DNA from: Microbacterium sp. SZ1
GTDB lineage: Bacteria; Actinomycetota; Actinomycetes; Actinomycetales; Microbacteriaceae
NCBI RefSeq assembly: GCF_002362255.1
Contig: NZ_LPVV01000013.1
Coordinates: 1-55,768, forward strand
Direction: 5' to 3'
DNA: 55,768 bases
Part shown: positions 45,819-55,738 of the stretch, piece after piece
Layout: every line of letters begins with the position of its first letter
Numbering within the stretch: the stretch's first letter is position 1
Program-made: the position numbers and the translations under genes
Notes under the pieces: generated by a model
The model's database searches: none
The model's input: the letters and a program-made list of their open reading frames with translations, nothing else
Told to the model about the DNA's origin: nothing

Positions 45819-48112
45819 CAGGAGAACCTCGTGGGGGGCTCGTAGGGCTCTTCGCGCACGAATGTGGCGCCGAGCACCTGGCGGATGACGGCCTCACCGT
45901 AGCGCTGCACTCCCCCGCTCGGAGTGCGCTCGGAGAGGACCGGGGCGGATGCCGGTGCCGATCGAGGTGCCGGGGTGGCCTGTGCGGGTGCCGCCGAGGC
46001 GGACGACTGCGGCGAGGGACGCGACGGTGCCCGGGACGGGGTCGGTTCGTACGACGGGTCGTAGGGCGGCTCGTCGTCGTAGGGCGGTGGCTCGTCGTCG
46101 TACGGCGGGGGCGCATCGTCGGTGGGTTCCGCTTCGCGTGTGACCGTCGGAGCCGCGGCGGCGCGCCGTGCCGTGTCGTTCGCGACCCCGGACGCTTCCG
46201 ACGCAACGGACGCGGTAGGCGCCGGCGCAGCCGAGACCGCGGGAGGCGAGGAAGCCGAGGCCGCAGGCGCCGCAGGCTCTGCGGCGGGTGACGCGGGGAT
46301 CGGCGCGACCGCCCACTCCGTCACGGGTGCGGCGGAGTCGCTGCGGGTCTGGCTGCGCGTCGACCCCGCTGACGCAGGCTCCGATTCGGGTGCGCCGGCA
46401 GCCGAGGAGTCGCCCGATGCCGATCCGCCCGAGGACGGCTGCCGAGGAGCGCCGCCCTGGGGCATCGGCGCCGGCACGTACTTGACGCGGACGCCGAGCT
46501 CCTGCTCGATCGCGGTGCGCAGGTGGTCGGACGGCCCCGACCCCGGCGTCGTGCCCTTGAACTTCGCGACGTCGTGCTGACTCGTGAACCCGAGCGTGAG
46601 GACGTCGGTCTCGGTCACGTAGGCGAGGGGCTGCACGGCGGTGGCCAGCAGCCAGGAGCTGCGGCTGATGTCTTCGAGGCGTTTCAGGACGGCCGACCAC
46701 GACGACGTGACCCGCTCGAACGTGACCGGGCCCGAGGGTGCCGTCGACGGCTGAGTCGGGGACTCGAGTGCCGAGGTCTCGGATGCCGGAGTGGGCATGT
46801 CGGAGGGTTCGGCGCCTTTCGTCTCGGTCGCTGCGCTCCCTCGCGGGGCGACCGGCGAGGAGGACGCGTCCTCGCGCTCGGCGACCGGGGCGGCGGGGGT
46901 CGGGGCGGAAGCGCGAGGGGCCGGGGTCGACGCTGCATTCGCTTGACCGGCAGCCGCACGGGGCTGCGCGACCGGCGCCGCCGCACCGGCATCCGTCGGC
47001 CCCGCCAGCACACGCGCGACCATCAGCTCCAGGTGCAGCCGGGGCGAGGTCGCCCCGGACATGTCATCGAGAGCGGCGCTGACCACATCGGCCGTGCGCG
47101 ACAGACGCGCTGAGCCGAACGCCTCGGCCTGCGAGCGCATGCGAGCGAGCTCGTCGTCGGCGATCCCGCGCAGCACCGCCGAGGCGCCGGAGCCCACCGC
47201 GGCGATCACGATGAGATCGCGCAGGCGCTCGAGCAGGTCGTCGACGAAGCGCCGCGGGTCCTGACCCGTCTGCACCACCCGGTCGATCGCGGGGAACGCC
47301 GCTGCGGCGTCTCCCGCGGCGAGCGCGTCGACGATCTCGTCGAGCAGCGTCGCGTGCGTGTAGCCGAGCAGCGCGACCGCACGCTCGTACGCGACGGTCA
47401 CGGTCTCGGAGCCGGCCGGGGAGTCCGATCCGGCGATCAGCTGGTCGAGCAGCGAGAGGGTGTCTCGCGGCGATCCGCCACCGGCGCGCACGACCAGCGG
47501 CAGGACTCCCTTCTCGACGACGACTCCCTCTTCGGCGCAGAGCTTCTCGACGTATTCGAGCATGGCGGCGGGCGGCACGAGCCGGAACGGGTAGTGGTGC
47601 GTGCGAGAGCGGATGGTGCCGAGCACCTTCTCGGGCTCGGTGGTCGCGAAGATGAACTTCACGTGCGGCGGGGGCTCCTCGACGAGCTTGAGCAGCGCGT
47701 TGAACCCCTGCGGCGTGACCATGTGGGCCTCGTCGAGGATGAAGATCTTGTATCGGTCGCGGCTCGGGGCGAACGTCGCGCGCTCGCGGAGGTCACGGGC
47801 GTCGTCGACGCCGTTGTGGCTCGCGGCGTCGATCTCGACGACGTCGAGCGACCCGCCGCCCGCTCGCGACAGCTCGACGCAGCTGTCGCACGTGCCGCAG
47901 GGCGTGTCGGTCGGGCCCTCGGCGCAGTTCAGGCACCGCGCGAGGATGCGAGCAGACGTCGTCTTGCCGCATCCGCGGGGTCCCGAGAACAGATAGGCGT
48001 GGCCGACGCGGTCACCGCGCAGCGCGGTCATCAGCGGCTCGGTCACCTGGGACTGCCCGATCATCTCGCCGAACGACTCGGGGCGGTAGCGGCGGTAGAG
48101 GGCTGTGGTCAC
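45818..48112 (-). CDS. dnaX: DNA polymerase III subunits gamma and tau
   Basis: DnaX is the motor of the clamp loader. The 764-residue protein begins [20 protein letters not shown]. It has Walker [15 protein letters not shown], a zinc module ([19 protein letters not shown]), Walker [21 protein letters not shown] and the SRC-like sensor [20 protein letters not shown]. Domain III ends near residue 370. Beyond it is an Ala/Pro/Ser-rich linker, a tau-like domain around residues 455-560, and a tail with repeated acidic PPYDDEPP blocks. I see no slippery site for a programmed frameshift, so only full-length tau may be made. Confidence 0.95.
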   Translation of the reverse strand: MTTALYRRYRPESFGEMIGQSQVTEPLMTALRGDRVGHAYLFSGPRGCGKTTSARILARCLNCAEGPTDTPCGTCDSCVELSRAGGGSLDVVEIDAASHNGVDDARDLRERATFAPSRDRYKIFILDEAHMVTPQGFNALLKLVEEPPPHVKFIFATTEPEKVLGTIRSRTHHYPFRLVPPAAMLEYVEKLCAEEGVVVEKGVLPLVVRAGGGSPRDTLSLLDQLIAGSDSPAGSETVTVAYERAVALLGYTHATLLDEIVDALAAGDAAAAFPAIDRVVQTGQDPRRFVDDLLERLRDLIVIAAVGSGASAVLRGIADDELARMRSQAEAFGSARLSRTADVVSAALDDMSGATSPRLHLELMVARVLAGPTDAGAAAPVAQPRAAAGQANAASTPAPRASAPTPAAPVAEREDASSSPVAPRGSAATETKGAEPSDMPTPASETSALESPTQPSTAPSGPVTFERVTSSWSAVLKRLEDISRSSWLLATAVQPLAYVTETDVLTLGFTSQHDVAKFKGTTPGSGPSDHLRTAIEQELGVRVKYVPAPMPQGGAPRQPSSGGSASGDSSAAGAPESEPASAGSTRSQTRSDSAAPVTEWAVAPIPASPAAEPAAPAASASSPPAVSAAPAPTASVASEASGVANDTARRAAAAPTVTREAEPTDDAPPPYDDEPPPYDDEPPYDPSYEPTPSRAPSRPSPQSSASAAPAQATPAPRSAPASAPVLSERTPSGGVQRYGEAVIRQVLGATFVREEPYEPPTRFS

Positions 48113-48207
48113 CAGAACAGCCTACGGCGTGCCACCGACATCGAGGCAGCTCTCGAAACCGGCATCCGGCCCTCCCGCTCGCCGTCGCCGAAACACCCCC
48201 TTCCGCA

Positions 48208-48267
48208 CGAGCCACCCCTTTGCGCAGCGTACGCAGAGGGGTGGCTCGACACGAAAGGGGTGGCTCG
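48208..48267. repeat. Three-arm repeat able to form two alternative hairpins
   Basis: CGAGCCACCCCTTTGCG (48208-48224) can pair with CGCAGAGGGGTGGCTCG (48232-48248, one mismatch) or, through its first 14 bases, perfectly with AAAGGGGTGGCTCG (48254-48267). The two 3' arms are near-identical direct repeats 19 bp apart. It lies 21-80 bp after the GH65 stop codon and about 95 bp upstream of dnaX, so it may terminate the GH65 transcript or act in the dnaX leader. Confidence 0.7.
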
Positions 48268-48287
48268 GCCGAAGATGGGCTCGCGCG

Positions 48288-50792
48288 TCAGTCGTCGCCG
48301 CCGATCACCGGGATCGCGGTGGTGATGACCGGAACGGACGCGGAGAGCAGCGTGCCGTCCTCCCGCACCGCGTTCGCGAACTGGCGGAGCGTCGGACGCC
48401 CGGGGATCACCGGACCCTGGTCGGCGAGCGGCACGACGACGTCCTCCCCCACCGACGCGATGTACGCCTCGCCGCGCACCGTGAACGGCACCGGCTCCCC
48501 GACGCGCACGTGCACCCGCAACTCGTCAGCGGTCAGCGTGATCTGAAGCGCCGACCCCTGCCACTGCAGCGGGTACGACAGCGATGTCCAGTCCACCGGC
48601 AGCCGCGGATCGAAGCTCAGCTCGCCCGCCCAGTCGCGCATGCCGCCGAATCCGCTCACGAGCGCCGTCCACACACCGCCGGCGGATGCCACGTGCACAC
48701 CGTCGGACGCGTTGTGGTGCAGGTCGTGCAGGTCGACGAACAGCGACTGCTCGAAGTAGCGCAGCGCGAGGTCCTGGTACCCCACCTCGGCCGCGAGGAT
48801 CGACTGCACGACCGCCGACAGCGTCGAGTCACCCGTCGTCAGCGGGTCGTAGTAGTCGAAGTCGGCCTTCTTCTCCTCCGGCGTGAAGTGGTTGCCCTGC
48901 AGGAACAGTGCGAGCACCACGTCGGCCTGCTTGAGCACCTGGAACCGGTAGATCACGAGCGGGTGGAAGTGCAGCAGCAGCGGACGCTGGTCCGACGGCG
49001 TGTGCGCGAGGTCCCAGACCTCGCGCTCGAGGAACAGGGAGTCCTGCGGGTGGATGCCGAGGGCCTCGCTGTACGGGATGAACATGGCGTCGGCCGCGCG
49101 CTCCCACGCGTCCGCCTCGCCCTCGCCCAGGCCCGTCCGCTCGACGACCCTGGCGAACTCCTCGCCGTTCGCCTCCTGCGCCTCACGTACGACGCGCGCC
49201 GCGTAGCGCAGGTTGTAGCGCGCCATGACGTTCGTGTAGAGGTTGTCGTTCACGACGGTGGTGTACTCGTCGGGCCCCGTGACGCCGTGGATGTGGAACG
49301 TCTCGACCCCGTCCTCCCCGTCAGAGCCGGGGACCGCCTGCGAGGTGCGCCAGAAGCCGAGCGTCGCCCAGAGCCGTGCCGTCTCGATCGCGACGTCGAT
49401 GCCCTCGCGGCGGAGGAAGTCCTCGTCACCCGTCGCACGCACGTACTTGCCGAGGGCGAAGCTCACATCGGCGTTGATGTGGTACTGCGCGGTGCCGGCG
49501 GCGTAGTAGGCCGACGCCTCCTCGCCGTTGATCGTGCGCCACGGGAACAGTGCCCCCGCCTCGTTCAGCTGCGCCGCACGCCGACGCGCAGCCGGGAGCA
49601 TGTGCACACGCGCGCGCAGCGCGTTGCGCGCCCACTGCGGGGACGTGTAGGTGAGGAACGGCAGGACATAGATCTCGGTGTCCCAGAAGTAGTGCCCGCT
49701 GTACCCCGAGCCGGTGAGCCCCTTGGCCGGCACACCGCTCCCGTCGGCGCGCGCCGACGCCTGGGCGAGCTGGAACAGACACCAGCGGGTCGCCTGCTGG
49801 ATGTCGTCGCGTCCGCCGATCTGCACATCGCTGCGGTCCCAGAACGCCTCGAGCCACTCAGCCTGTCGAGTGAACCGCGAGTCGACGCCCTCGGCCATCA
49901 CGCGATCGAGCGAGCGGCGGCACCTGTCGACCAGCTCGCGCGGCGGCACGCCTCGCGAGGAGTGGTAGCTGACGAGCTTCGTGATCGTGATCGGCACGCC
50001 CGCCTTCGCCTCCACGCGGAAGACGTTCTTGGCGATGTCGGGCTCGATCAGCGTGCGTGAGGTGTACGCGTTCTCGGTCTCGACGATGTGGTCGGCCACG
50101 ACCGCGACGGTCATCCCCGATGCCGCGACCGAGTACGACAGCGCCGAGCGCAGGCCGTCCTGCCAGTGCTCGGCTGGCTCGAGCACCCGCTCGGTGATCC
50201 TCTCGGCCTTGCGCGGGTCGAAGCCCTTCTTGGCCTCGACGGGCGTGCCGGCATAGACCCCGGCGCCGTCCTGGCGGTTCAGCAGCTGGCAGCTGATCGT
50301 CACGGGGGCGTCGGAGTTCTCGACCACGACCTCGAGACGCAGGATGGCGAGGTGGCGCTCCTCGAAGCTGACCAGTCGCTCGTCGCGCATGCGCACGCGC
50401 TTGCCCGACGGGGTCTCCCAGAGCAGGACCCGCTCGAGGACGCCCGTCCGCATGTCGAGCGTGCGACGGTACTCGCGCACGTCGGCGACGTCGAACGAGA
50501 TCGGCTCGTCGTCGACATAGACGCGCATGACCTTGGCATCCGGCGCGTTGACGATCGTCTGCCCGACCTCGGCGAACCCGTATGCCTGCTCCGCGTGCCG
50601 GATCGGCCAGGTCTCGTGCAGACCGTTCACGAAGGTGCCGTGCTCGTGGGCGCCGCGTCCCTCGATGTGGTTGCCCCGCAGGCCGAGGTACCCGTTGCCG
50701 ACGCTGAACAGCGTCTCGCCCACCCCGCCTTCGGAGTAACGTGTCTCGATCAGACGCCAGGGGTCGACGGGGAAGCGGTCGCGGTCGATCAT
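48288..50792 (-). CDS. Glycoside hydrolase family 65 disaccharide phosphorylase
   Basis: The 834-residue enzyme has the GH65 layout: N-terminal beta-sandwich (GYLGLRGNHIEGRGAHEHGT), (alpha/alpha)6 barrel with FWDTEIYVLPFLTYTSPQWA, and the catalytic acid Glu in HGVTGPDEYTTVVNDNLYTN. The phosphate-site segment DSTLSAVVQSILAAEVGY follows. Such enzymes phosphorolyse maltose, trehalose, kojibiose or nigerose to glucose and beta-glucose-1-phosphate. The exact disaccharide cannot be told from sequence alone. The coupled downstream partner is the beta-phosphoglucomutase gene, whose product handles beta-glucose-1-phosphate. The start overlaps that gene's stop by 4 bp, supporting a joint phosphorolytic pathway. 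Confidence 0.92.
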   Translation of the reverse strand: MIDRDRFPVDPWRLIETRYSEGGVGETLFSVGNGYLGLRGNHIEGRGAHEHGTFVNGLHETWPIRHAEQAYGFAEVGQTIVNAPDAKVMRVYVDDEPISFDVADVREYRRTLDMRTGVLERVLLWETPSGKRVRMRDERLVSFEERHLAILRLEVVVENSDAPVTISCQLLNRQDGAGVYAGTPVEAKKGFDPRKAERITERVLEPAEHWQDGLRSALSYSVAASGMTVAVVADHIVETENAYTSRTLIEPDIAKNVFRVEAKAGVPITITKLVSYHSSRGVPPRELVDRCRRSLDRVMAEGVDSRFTRQAEWLEAFWDRSDVQIGGRDDIQQATRWCLFQLAQASARADGSGVPAKGLTGSGYSGHYFWDTEIYVLPFLTYTSPQWARNALRARVHMLPAARRRAAQLNEAGALFPWRTINGEEASAYYAAGTAQYHINADVSFALGKYVRATGDEDFLRREGIDVAIETARLWATLGFWRTSQAVPGSDGEDGVETFHIHGVTGPDEYTTVVNDNLYTNVMARYNLRYAARVVREAQEANGEEFARVVERTGLGEGEADAWERAADAMFIPYSEALGIHPQDSLFLEREVWDLAHTPSDQRPLLLHFHPLVIYRFQVLKQADVVLALFLQGNHFTPEEKKADFDYYDPLTTGDSTLSAVVQSILAAEVGYQDLALRYFEQSLFVDLHDLHHNASDGVHVASAGGVWTALVSGFGGMRDWAGELSFDPRLPVDWTSLSYPLQWQGSALQITLTADELRVHVRVGEPVPFTVRGEAYIASVGEDVVVPLADQGPVIPGRPTLRQFANAVREDGTLLSASVPVITTAIPVIGGDD

Positions 50793-51568
50793 GCGGTCTC
50801 CTCGGAGTCGGAGCGGCGGGGTGCCTCGGCGGGTGCGGAGTCTGTCAGGAAGGCATCGAGATCGGTGACGACGACGGTGGCGCCGGCTGCGCGCAGGGCA
50901 TCGGCTCCGGTGCCGCGATCGACGCCCACGACGGTGCCGAAGCCGGCGGCCGACGCGGAGGCCGCACCGGAGGTCGCGTCCTCGACGGCGACGCTCGTCG
51001 CCGGGTCGACGCCCAGCGCTTCAGCCCCGGCGCGGAACATGTCGGCCGCAGGCTTCGACGCGAGCCCTTCGCGCTCGGCGACGACCCCGTCGACGACGAC
51101 GCGGAAGTACGAACGGATGCCGGCGGCGCCGAGCACCTCTTCGGCGTTCTTCGAACTGGAGACGACGCCGATCGGGATGCCGGCGGCCGTGAGCTTCTCG
51201 ACGAGGGCGAGCGATCCGGGGAAGGGCGCGATGCCCTCGGCCCGCAGCGACGCGGCGAAGGCGGCGTTCTTGCGGTTGCCGATGCCGCAGATCGTCTCGG
51301 CCTCGGGCGGATCGTCGACCGCGCCCCACGGGACCTCGACGTTGCGGCTGTGCAGCAGGCTCGCGACGCCGTCGTAGCGCTTCTTGCCGTCGACGTAGTC
51401 GAAGTAGTCGGCGTCGCTGTACGGGGGCGTGAGACCCCAGCGCTCGAACACCTCGTCGAACACGAGTTTCCAGGCGCGCATGTGCACCTCGGCGGTCGGG
51501 GTGAGGACGCCGTCGAGGTCGAACAGGACGCCGTCGGCGCGGAGCAGATCGGGCAGTGCTTCGGGCAC
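50789..51568 (-). CDS. Beta-phosphoglucomutase (HAD superfamily)
   Basis: The 259-residue protein has HAD motif I with the nucleophile and acid Asp pair in GVLFDLDGVLTPTAEVHMRA, motif II in IGVVSSSKNAEEVL, the Lys in LASKPAADMFRAGAEALGVD and the acidic motif IV VAVEDATSGAASA. It should convert beta-glucose-1-phosphate, made by the adjacent GH65 phosphorylase, into glucose-6-phosphate. The GTG at 51568 has GGAGG 5 nt upstream. Its stop codon overlaps the GH65 start by 4 bp, so this gene is the first of the pair. Confidence 0.9.
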   Translation of the reverse strand: MPEALPDLLRADGVLFDLDGVLTPTAEVHMRAWKLVFDEVFERWGLTPPYSDADYFDYVDGKKRYDGVASLLHSRNVEVPWGAVDDPPEAETICGIGNRKNAAFAASLRAEGIAPFPGSLALVEKLTAAGIPIGVVSSSKNAEEVLGAAGIRSYFRVVVDGVVAEREGLASKPAADMFRAGAEALGVDPATSVAVEDATSGAASASAAGFGTVVGVDRGTGADALRAAGATVVVTDLDAFLTDSAPAEAPRRSDSEETA

Positions 51569-51652
51569 AGGAGCCTCCAGGAGAAGGACGAGGGTTCCGG
51601 CACCTCTCCGTGCCACTGTGCAAGCGTAGTGCCGTACGGCGCCGCCGGTCAC

Positions 51653-51665
51653 CCCCGAAGCGGGG
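51653..51665 (-). terminator. Small hairpin after ackA
   Basis: CCCCG (51653-51657) and CGGGG (51661-51665) form a 5-bp stem with loop AAG, 8 bp after the ackA stop codon. It is short and lacks a T-tract, so it is only a weak terminator candidate for pta-ackA. Confidence 0.35.
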
Positions 51666-51672
51666 TATTGCG

Positions 51673-52893
51673 TCAGAGCAGTCGCGAGGTCTGTCTCGCG
51701 ATCTCGAACTCCTCGTCGGTGGGGACGACGAGCACGGTGACCGGCGAGGCATCCGTCGAGATGCGTCTGATGCCCGCACGGCGTTCGACGTTGCGGCCGT
51801 GGTCGATCTCGACGCCCGCGAATCCGAGCGTCGCCATGGCCTCGGCGCGCACGGCCGGGGCGTTCTCGCCGACACCGGCGGTGAACGAGATCACATCGAC
51901 TCCGCCGAGCTGCGCGATGTACGCTCCGGCGTAGCCGCGCAGACGGTGGATGTACACGTCGAACGCGAGCGCGGCCGCGGCATCCCCCTCTTCACGCCCG
52001 GCGAGGATGTCGCGCATGTCACTGCGTCCGGCGAGTCCCTTGAGACCGCTGCGGCTGTTCAGCAGCGCGTCGAGGTCGTCGATCGAGTAGCCGGCTCGGC
52101 GGGAGAGGTGCACGAGAGCCGCAGGGTCGAGGTCGCCGGAACGGGTGCCCATCACGAGTCCCTCCAGCGGCGTGAGACCCATCGACGTCTCGACCGAGCG
52201 CCCGCCGTCGATCGCCGTGACCGATGCGCCGTTGCCGAGGTGGAACACCAGCTGCCGCAGCGAGCCCGGATCGCGACCCAGGAAGGCGGCAGCGGCCCCG
52301 CTCACGTACTGGTGGCTGGTGCCGTGGAACCCGTATCGGCGCACGCGGTGTTCTGCGGCGAGCTCGGCGTCGATCGCGTAGGTGTACGCGGCGGGCGGCA
52401 GGGTCTGGTGGAACGCGGTGTCGAACACCGCGACGTGCGGCACATCGGCGAACACGGCCTTCGCTGCACGGATGCCGGCGAGGTTGGCCGGGTTGTGGAG
52501 CGGGGCGAGCACCGCGAGCTCGTCGATCTGCTCCTCGACGTTCGGTGTGACCAGGGTCGGCGCGTAGAAGCGGGCTCCGCCGTGCACGACCCGGTGTCCG
52601 ACCGCGGCCGGCCGGTGCTCGTCGAGGGAGGGCCCGTGCTCGGCGAACCGCTCGAGCATGACCGCGAACGCCTGGTGGTGGTCGGCGACGGGGCGCTCCT
52701 CCTCGTATGTCGCATCGAGCATCGTCACGACGGCGTCGCCCCCGGCATCCGGTCGCACCGTGTGCGTGACTGCGCTGACGTCCTGCCCGATGCGCTCGAT
52801 GAGACCGGTCGCGAGCTCCCGCTCGTCCTCGATGTCGATGAGCGAGTACTTCAGTGAGGAGGAGCCGCTGTTGATGACGAGGATGGTGGTCAC
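51673..52893 (-). CDS. ackA: Acetate kinase
   Basis: AckA interconverts acetyl phosphate plus ADP with acetate plus ATP. The 406-residue protein shows the ASKHA-fold motifs ILVINSGSSSLKYSLIDIED at the N-terminus, GHRVVHGGARFYAPTLVTP, FDTAFHQTLPPAAYTYAID, RRYGFHGTSHQYVSG and the phosphate loop VFHLGNGASVTAIDGGRSVE. All catalytic segments are intact and length is standard. The start overlaps the pta stop codon by 4 bp, giving the common pta-ackA operon. Confidence 0.97.
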   Translation of the reverse strand: MTTILVINSGSSSLKYSLIDIEDERELATGLIERIGQDVSAVTHTVRPDAGGDAVVTMLDATYEEERPVADHHQAFAVMLERFAEHGPSLDEHRPAAVGHRVVHGGARFYAPTLVTPNVEEQIDELAVLAPLHNPANLAGIRAAKAVFADVPHVAVFDTAFHQTLPPAAYTYAIDAELAAEHRVRRYGFHGTSHQYVSGAAAAFLGRDPGSLRQLVFHLGNGASVTAIDGGRSVETSMGLTPLEGLVMGTRSGDLDPAALVHLSRRAGYSIDDLDALLNSRSGLKGLAGRSDMRDILAGREEGDAAAALAFDVYIHRLRGYAGAYIAQLGGVDVISFTAGVGENAPAVRAEAMATLGFAGVEIDHGRNVERRAGIRRISTDASPVTVLVVPTDEEFEIARQTSRLL

Positions 52894-55007
52894 GCGTCCG
52901 CCCCCTGCGCCTGGATCGCGGTGATCGCGACCGTGTTCACGATGTCGTCGACCAGAGCGCCTCGCGACAGGTCGTTGATCGGCTTGTTGAGTCCCTGCAG
53001 CACGGGGCCGATCGCGACGGCGCCGGCCGACCGCTGCACGGCCTTGTAGGTGTTGTTGCCGGTGTTGAGATCGGGGAACACGAACACGGTCGCGCGCCCC
53101 GCGACCGCCGAGTCGGGCAGCTTCGCCTTGGCCACCGCGGCATCGGCCGCCGCGTCGTACTGGATCGGCCCCTCGACGAGCAGCTCCGGCGCGCGCTCGT
53201 GCACGAGCGCCGTGGCCTGCCGCACCTTGTCGACGTCGGCGCCCGACCCCGACTCCCCCGTCGAATACGACAGCATCGCGATACGCGGATCGATGCCGAA
53301 CTGACGAGCCGTGGCGGCCGAGGAGATCGCGATGTCGGCGAGCTGCTCGCTGGTCGGATCAGGGATGACAGCGCAGTCGCCGTAGACGAGCACCCGGTCG
53401 GCGAGCGCCATGAGGAAGACGCTCGATATGACCTGCACGCCCGGCTTCGTCTTGATGATCTCGAACGAGGGGCGGATGGTGTGCGCGGTCGTGTGCGCGG
53501 CCCCCGAGACCATGCCGTCGGCGAGACCGAGATGCACCATCATCGTGCCGAAGTACGACACGTCGGTCACGGTGTCCGCTGCCTGCGCGAGCGTGATGCC
53601 CTTGTGAGCGCGCAGCCTCGCGTACTCCTCGGCGAAGCGCTCGACCAGCTCGGGGTCGGTGGGGCTGAGCACCTGCGCCGCTTCGATGTCGACGCCGAGC
53701 TCGATCGCGCGCGCCCGGACGGTCGCCTCGTCGCCGAGGATCGTGAGGTCCGCGACCTCCCGTGCGAGCAGGGTCGCGGCCGCGCGCAGGATGCGGTCGT
53801 CGTCGCCCTCCGGCAGCACGATGCGCCGTCGGTCGGCCCTGGCTCGCTCGATCAAGCCGTACTCGAACATCAGCGGTGTGACGACCTTCGACTCGGCCAG
53901 GCCCAGCTGCGTCGTGAGCTCGGCGACGTCGACGTGGGTCTGGAACAGGCCGAGGGCGCGGTCGTAGCGGCCGCGCGAGTCGGGCGAGATGCGGCCGCGG
54001 GCGCCCATGACGCGCACCGCCGTGTCGTAGGTGCCGAGGTCGGTGGCGATGATCGGCACGGTCGAGGTGAACCCGTCGAGCAGCTGCACGATCGGATCGG
54101 GCAGCGGGAACGGACCGTTGAGGATGATGCCGGCCACCCGCGGGAAGGTGCCGGACGCGTCGGCGAGCAGGGTCGCCAGCAGCACCTCGGTGCGGTCGGC
54201 GGGGATGACGACCACGGCCTCCTCGGTGAGTCGCGGCAGGACGTTCACCATCGACATGCCTGCGACGACGATCGTGAGGGCCTCGCGGCCGAGCCGGTCG
54301 GGGTCTCCCTTGATGAGTCGTCCGTCGACGGCGGAGAGGATGCCCCGGATCGACGGCGCGACCAGGGTGCGGTCCTCGGGAAGCGCCCACACCGGAGTGG
54401 TCCGAGCGGGACGGAGGGCGGCGACCGCCTGCTCGATGTCGCCGAGGCGGTCGGGATCGGCGCGGTTCACGACGATCGCGAACAGCTCGGCGCGTTCGAC
54501 CTCCAGCTCCGACAGCGCCAGCGCGCCGATCTGACCGACGGCCTCGGGCGTCCGGGCCGTGGTCGTGCCCAGCTGCTCGGCCTGACGCTGCTGGTCGCGA
54601 CCGCTGAGCACGAGCAGCACGGGCGCGGCGAGGTTCGCGGCGATCCGCGCGTTGTAGCCGAGCTCGGCGGGGCTCGCGACGTCGGTGTAGTCGCTGCCGA
54701 TGATCACGACGGCGTCGCACTGCGCCTCGACGGCCTTGAATCGGGCGACGATGGTCGAGAGCGCCCGGTCGGGGTCGTCGCGGACGTCGTCGTACGTCAC
54801 GCCGATGCAGTCGTCGTAGTCGAGCTGCACGCCGTCGTGGGCGAGCAGCAGCTCGAGAACGTCGTCGCGCTCGGCGACGGAGCGGGCGATGGGCCGGAAG
54901 ACGCCGACGCGCGGGGTGACGCGCATGAGCGCATCGAGCACGCCCAGGGCGATGGTGGACTTCCCGGTATGGCCTTCGGCCGAGGTGATGTAGATGCTCT
55001 GCGCCAC
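52890..55007 (-). CDS. pta: Phosphate acetyltransferase
   Basis: Pta makes acetyl phosphate from acetyl-CoA. The 705-residue long-form enzyme has an N-terminal BioD-like P-loop domain (IYITSAEGHTGKSTIALGVL), a DRTGG domain (about 210-330) and the C-terminal PTA/PTB catalytic domain from about residue 375. Catalytic segments include VSGAAHTTAHTIRPSFEIIK, RIAMLSYSTGESGSGADV and VEGPIQYDAAADAAVAKAKL. The order pta-ackA with a 4-bp overlap couples the two enzymes of overflow and acetate metabolism. Codon use matches its neighbours. The ATG at 55007 is unambiguous, as family sequence starts at once. Confidence 0.97.
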   Translation of the reverse strand: MAQSIYITSAEGHTGKSTIALGVLDALMRVTPRVGVFRPIARSVAERDDVLELLLAHDGVQLDYDDCIGVTYDDVRDDPDRALSTIVARFKAVEAQCDAVVIIGSDYTDVASPAELGYNARIAANLAAPVLLVLSGRDQQRQAEQLGTTTARTPEAVGQIGALALSELEVERAELFAIVVNRADPDRLGDIEQAVAALRPARTTPVWALPEDRTLVAPSIRGILSAVDGRLIKGDPDRLGREALTIVVAGMSMVNVLPRLTEEAVVVIPADRTEVLLATLLADASGTFPRVAGIILNGPFPLPDPIVQLLDGFTSTVPIIATDLGTYDTAVRVMGARGRISPDSRGRYDRALGLFQTHVDVAELTTQLGLAESKVVTPLMFEYGLIERARADRRRIVLPEGDDDRILRAAATLLAREVADLTILGDEATVRARAIELGVDIEAAQVLSPTDPELVERFAEEYARLRAHKGITLAQAADTVTDVSYFGTMMVHLGLADGMVSGAAHTTAHTIRPSFEIIKTKPGVQVISSVFLMALADRVLVYGDCAVIPDPTSEQLADIAISSAATARQFGIDPRIAMLSYSTGESGSGADVDKVRQATALVHERAPELLVEGPIQYDAAADAAVAKAKLPDSAVAGRATVFVFPDLNTGNNTYKAVQRSAGAVAIGPVLQGLNKPINDLSRGALVDDIVNTVAITAIQAQGADA

Positions 55008-55057
55008 GGCACCAGCCTAGGCGCACCTCCCCTTCGACAGCCTGGATACGGCGCAGA

Positions 55058-55738
55058 TCAGCAGGGCTGCGACATGGCGTCGACGACCGCGACGGCATCC
55101 TCGGCGTACCGCGTGTAGTACGTCGGGTCGAGGTTGATCTGCACGCGGTGGATGGCGAGCGAGCGGTCCATCGACTGCCAGTCGGGCACGCGCGAGAGGC
55201 GCTGGTAGAAGAGCGTCGCCGCGGTCGCCGGGTCCATCCGCTGCTCGACGCTGCCCCACCAGTCCTGCTGCTGGAAGAGCCCGATGCTCGTCGTCCTGCT
55301 GCCGTCCGGATTGGTGAACCCGCTCGTCTCCCAGTCGCCGTAGTCGATGTTGTGCAGGCTGCTCTCCCCCATCGCCGTCATCACGCCGAGGACCTGGCCG
55401 TCGCGGCCGAAGCCGAGCGCGGTCGCCGTCTGCATGATGGTCGCGGCGTTCACGAGCTGCTCCCCCTGCCACCCGGCGATGCCCGCCTCCGGGTAGGTGC
55501 TCGGATCGCCCAGACAGATCGCGACGGGCTTCTCGTGCGCGAGTCCGAGCGGGATGAGGACCGCGGCGAGCGCGACCACCACGACACCCGCCGCCGACAG
55601 GGCGATCCGCCGGAAGAAGCGCATCCGCTGCGTCCTGCGCTGCGCACGGCGACGCGGGGTGAGCCGTCGTCGCACGCCGGGGCGCCGACGCGGCCGCGCG
55701 GCTCGGCGTGCTCGCGTTCGGCGCGCGGTCGGGGTCAT
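55058..55738 (-). CDS. Membrane-anchored lysozyme/transglycosylase-like cell-wall protein
   Basis: The protein is up to 226 residues. A very Arg-rich N-terminus (about 40 residues) is followed by one transmembrane helix (RIALSAAGVVVVALAAVLIP) and an extracytoplasmic domain. That domain has the goose-lysozyme-like pattern QLVNAATIMQTATALGFGRD, VMTAMGESSLHNIDYGD and TSIGLFQQQDWWGSVEQRMD, with the putative catalytic Glu in GESSL. Such domains cap many actinobacterial cell-wall hydrolases. The start is uncertain: ATG 55738, or a Met nearer MRFFRRIAL (about 55624). It lies 50 bp upstream of pta on the same strand. Activity is inferred. The last 30 bp of the window show nothing further. Confidence 0.75.
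   Translation of the reverse strand: MTPTARRTRARRAARPRRRPGVRRRLTPRRRAQRRTQRMRFFRRIALSAAGVVVVALAAVLIPLGLAHEKPVAICLGDPSTYPEAGIAGWQGEQLVNAATIMQTATALGFGRDGQVLGVMTAMGESSLHNIDYGDWETSGFTNPDGSRTTSIGLFQQQDWWGSVEQRMDPATAATLFYQRLSRVPDWQSMDRSLAIHRVQINLDPTYYTRYAEDAVAVVDAMSQPC

Noticed and set aside
45818..46600. Programmed frameshift or repeat expansion in the dnaX tail (repeated PPYDDEPP blocks)
   Set aside because: The repeats are a normal low-complexity tau linker. No A/T-rich slippery heptamer with a downstream stem was seen.
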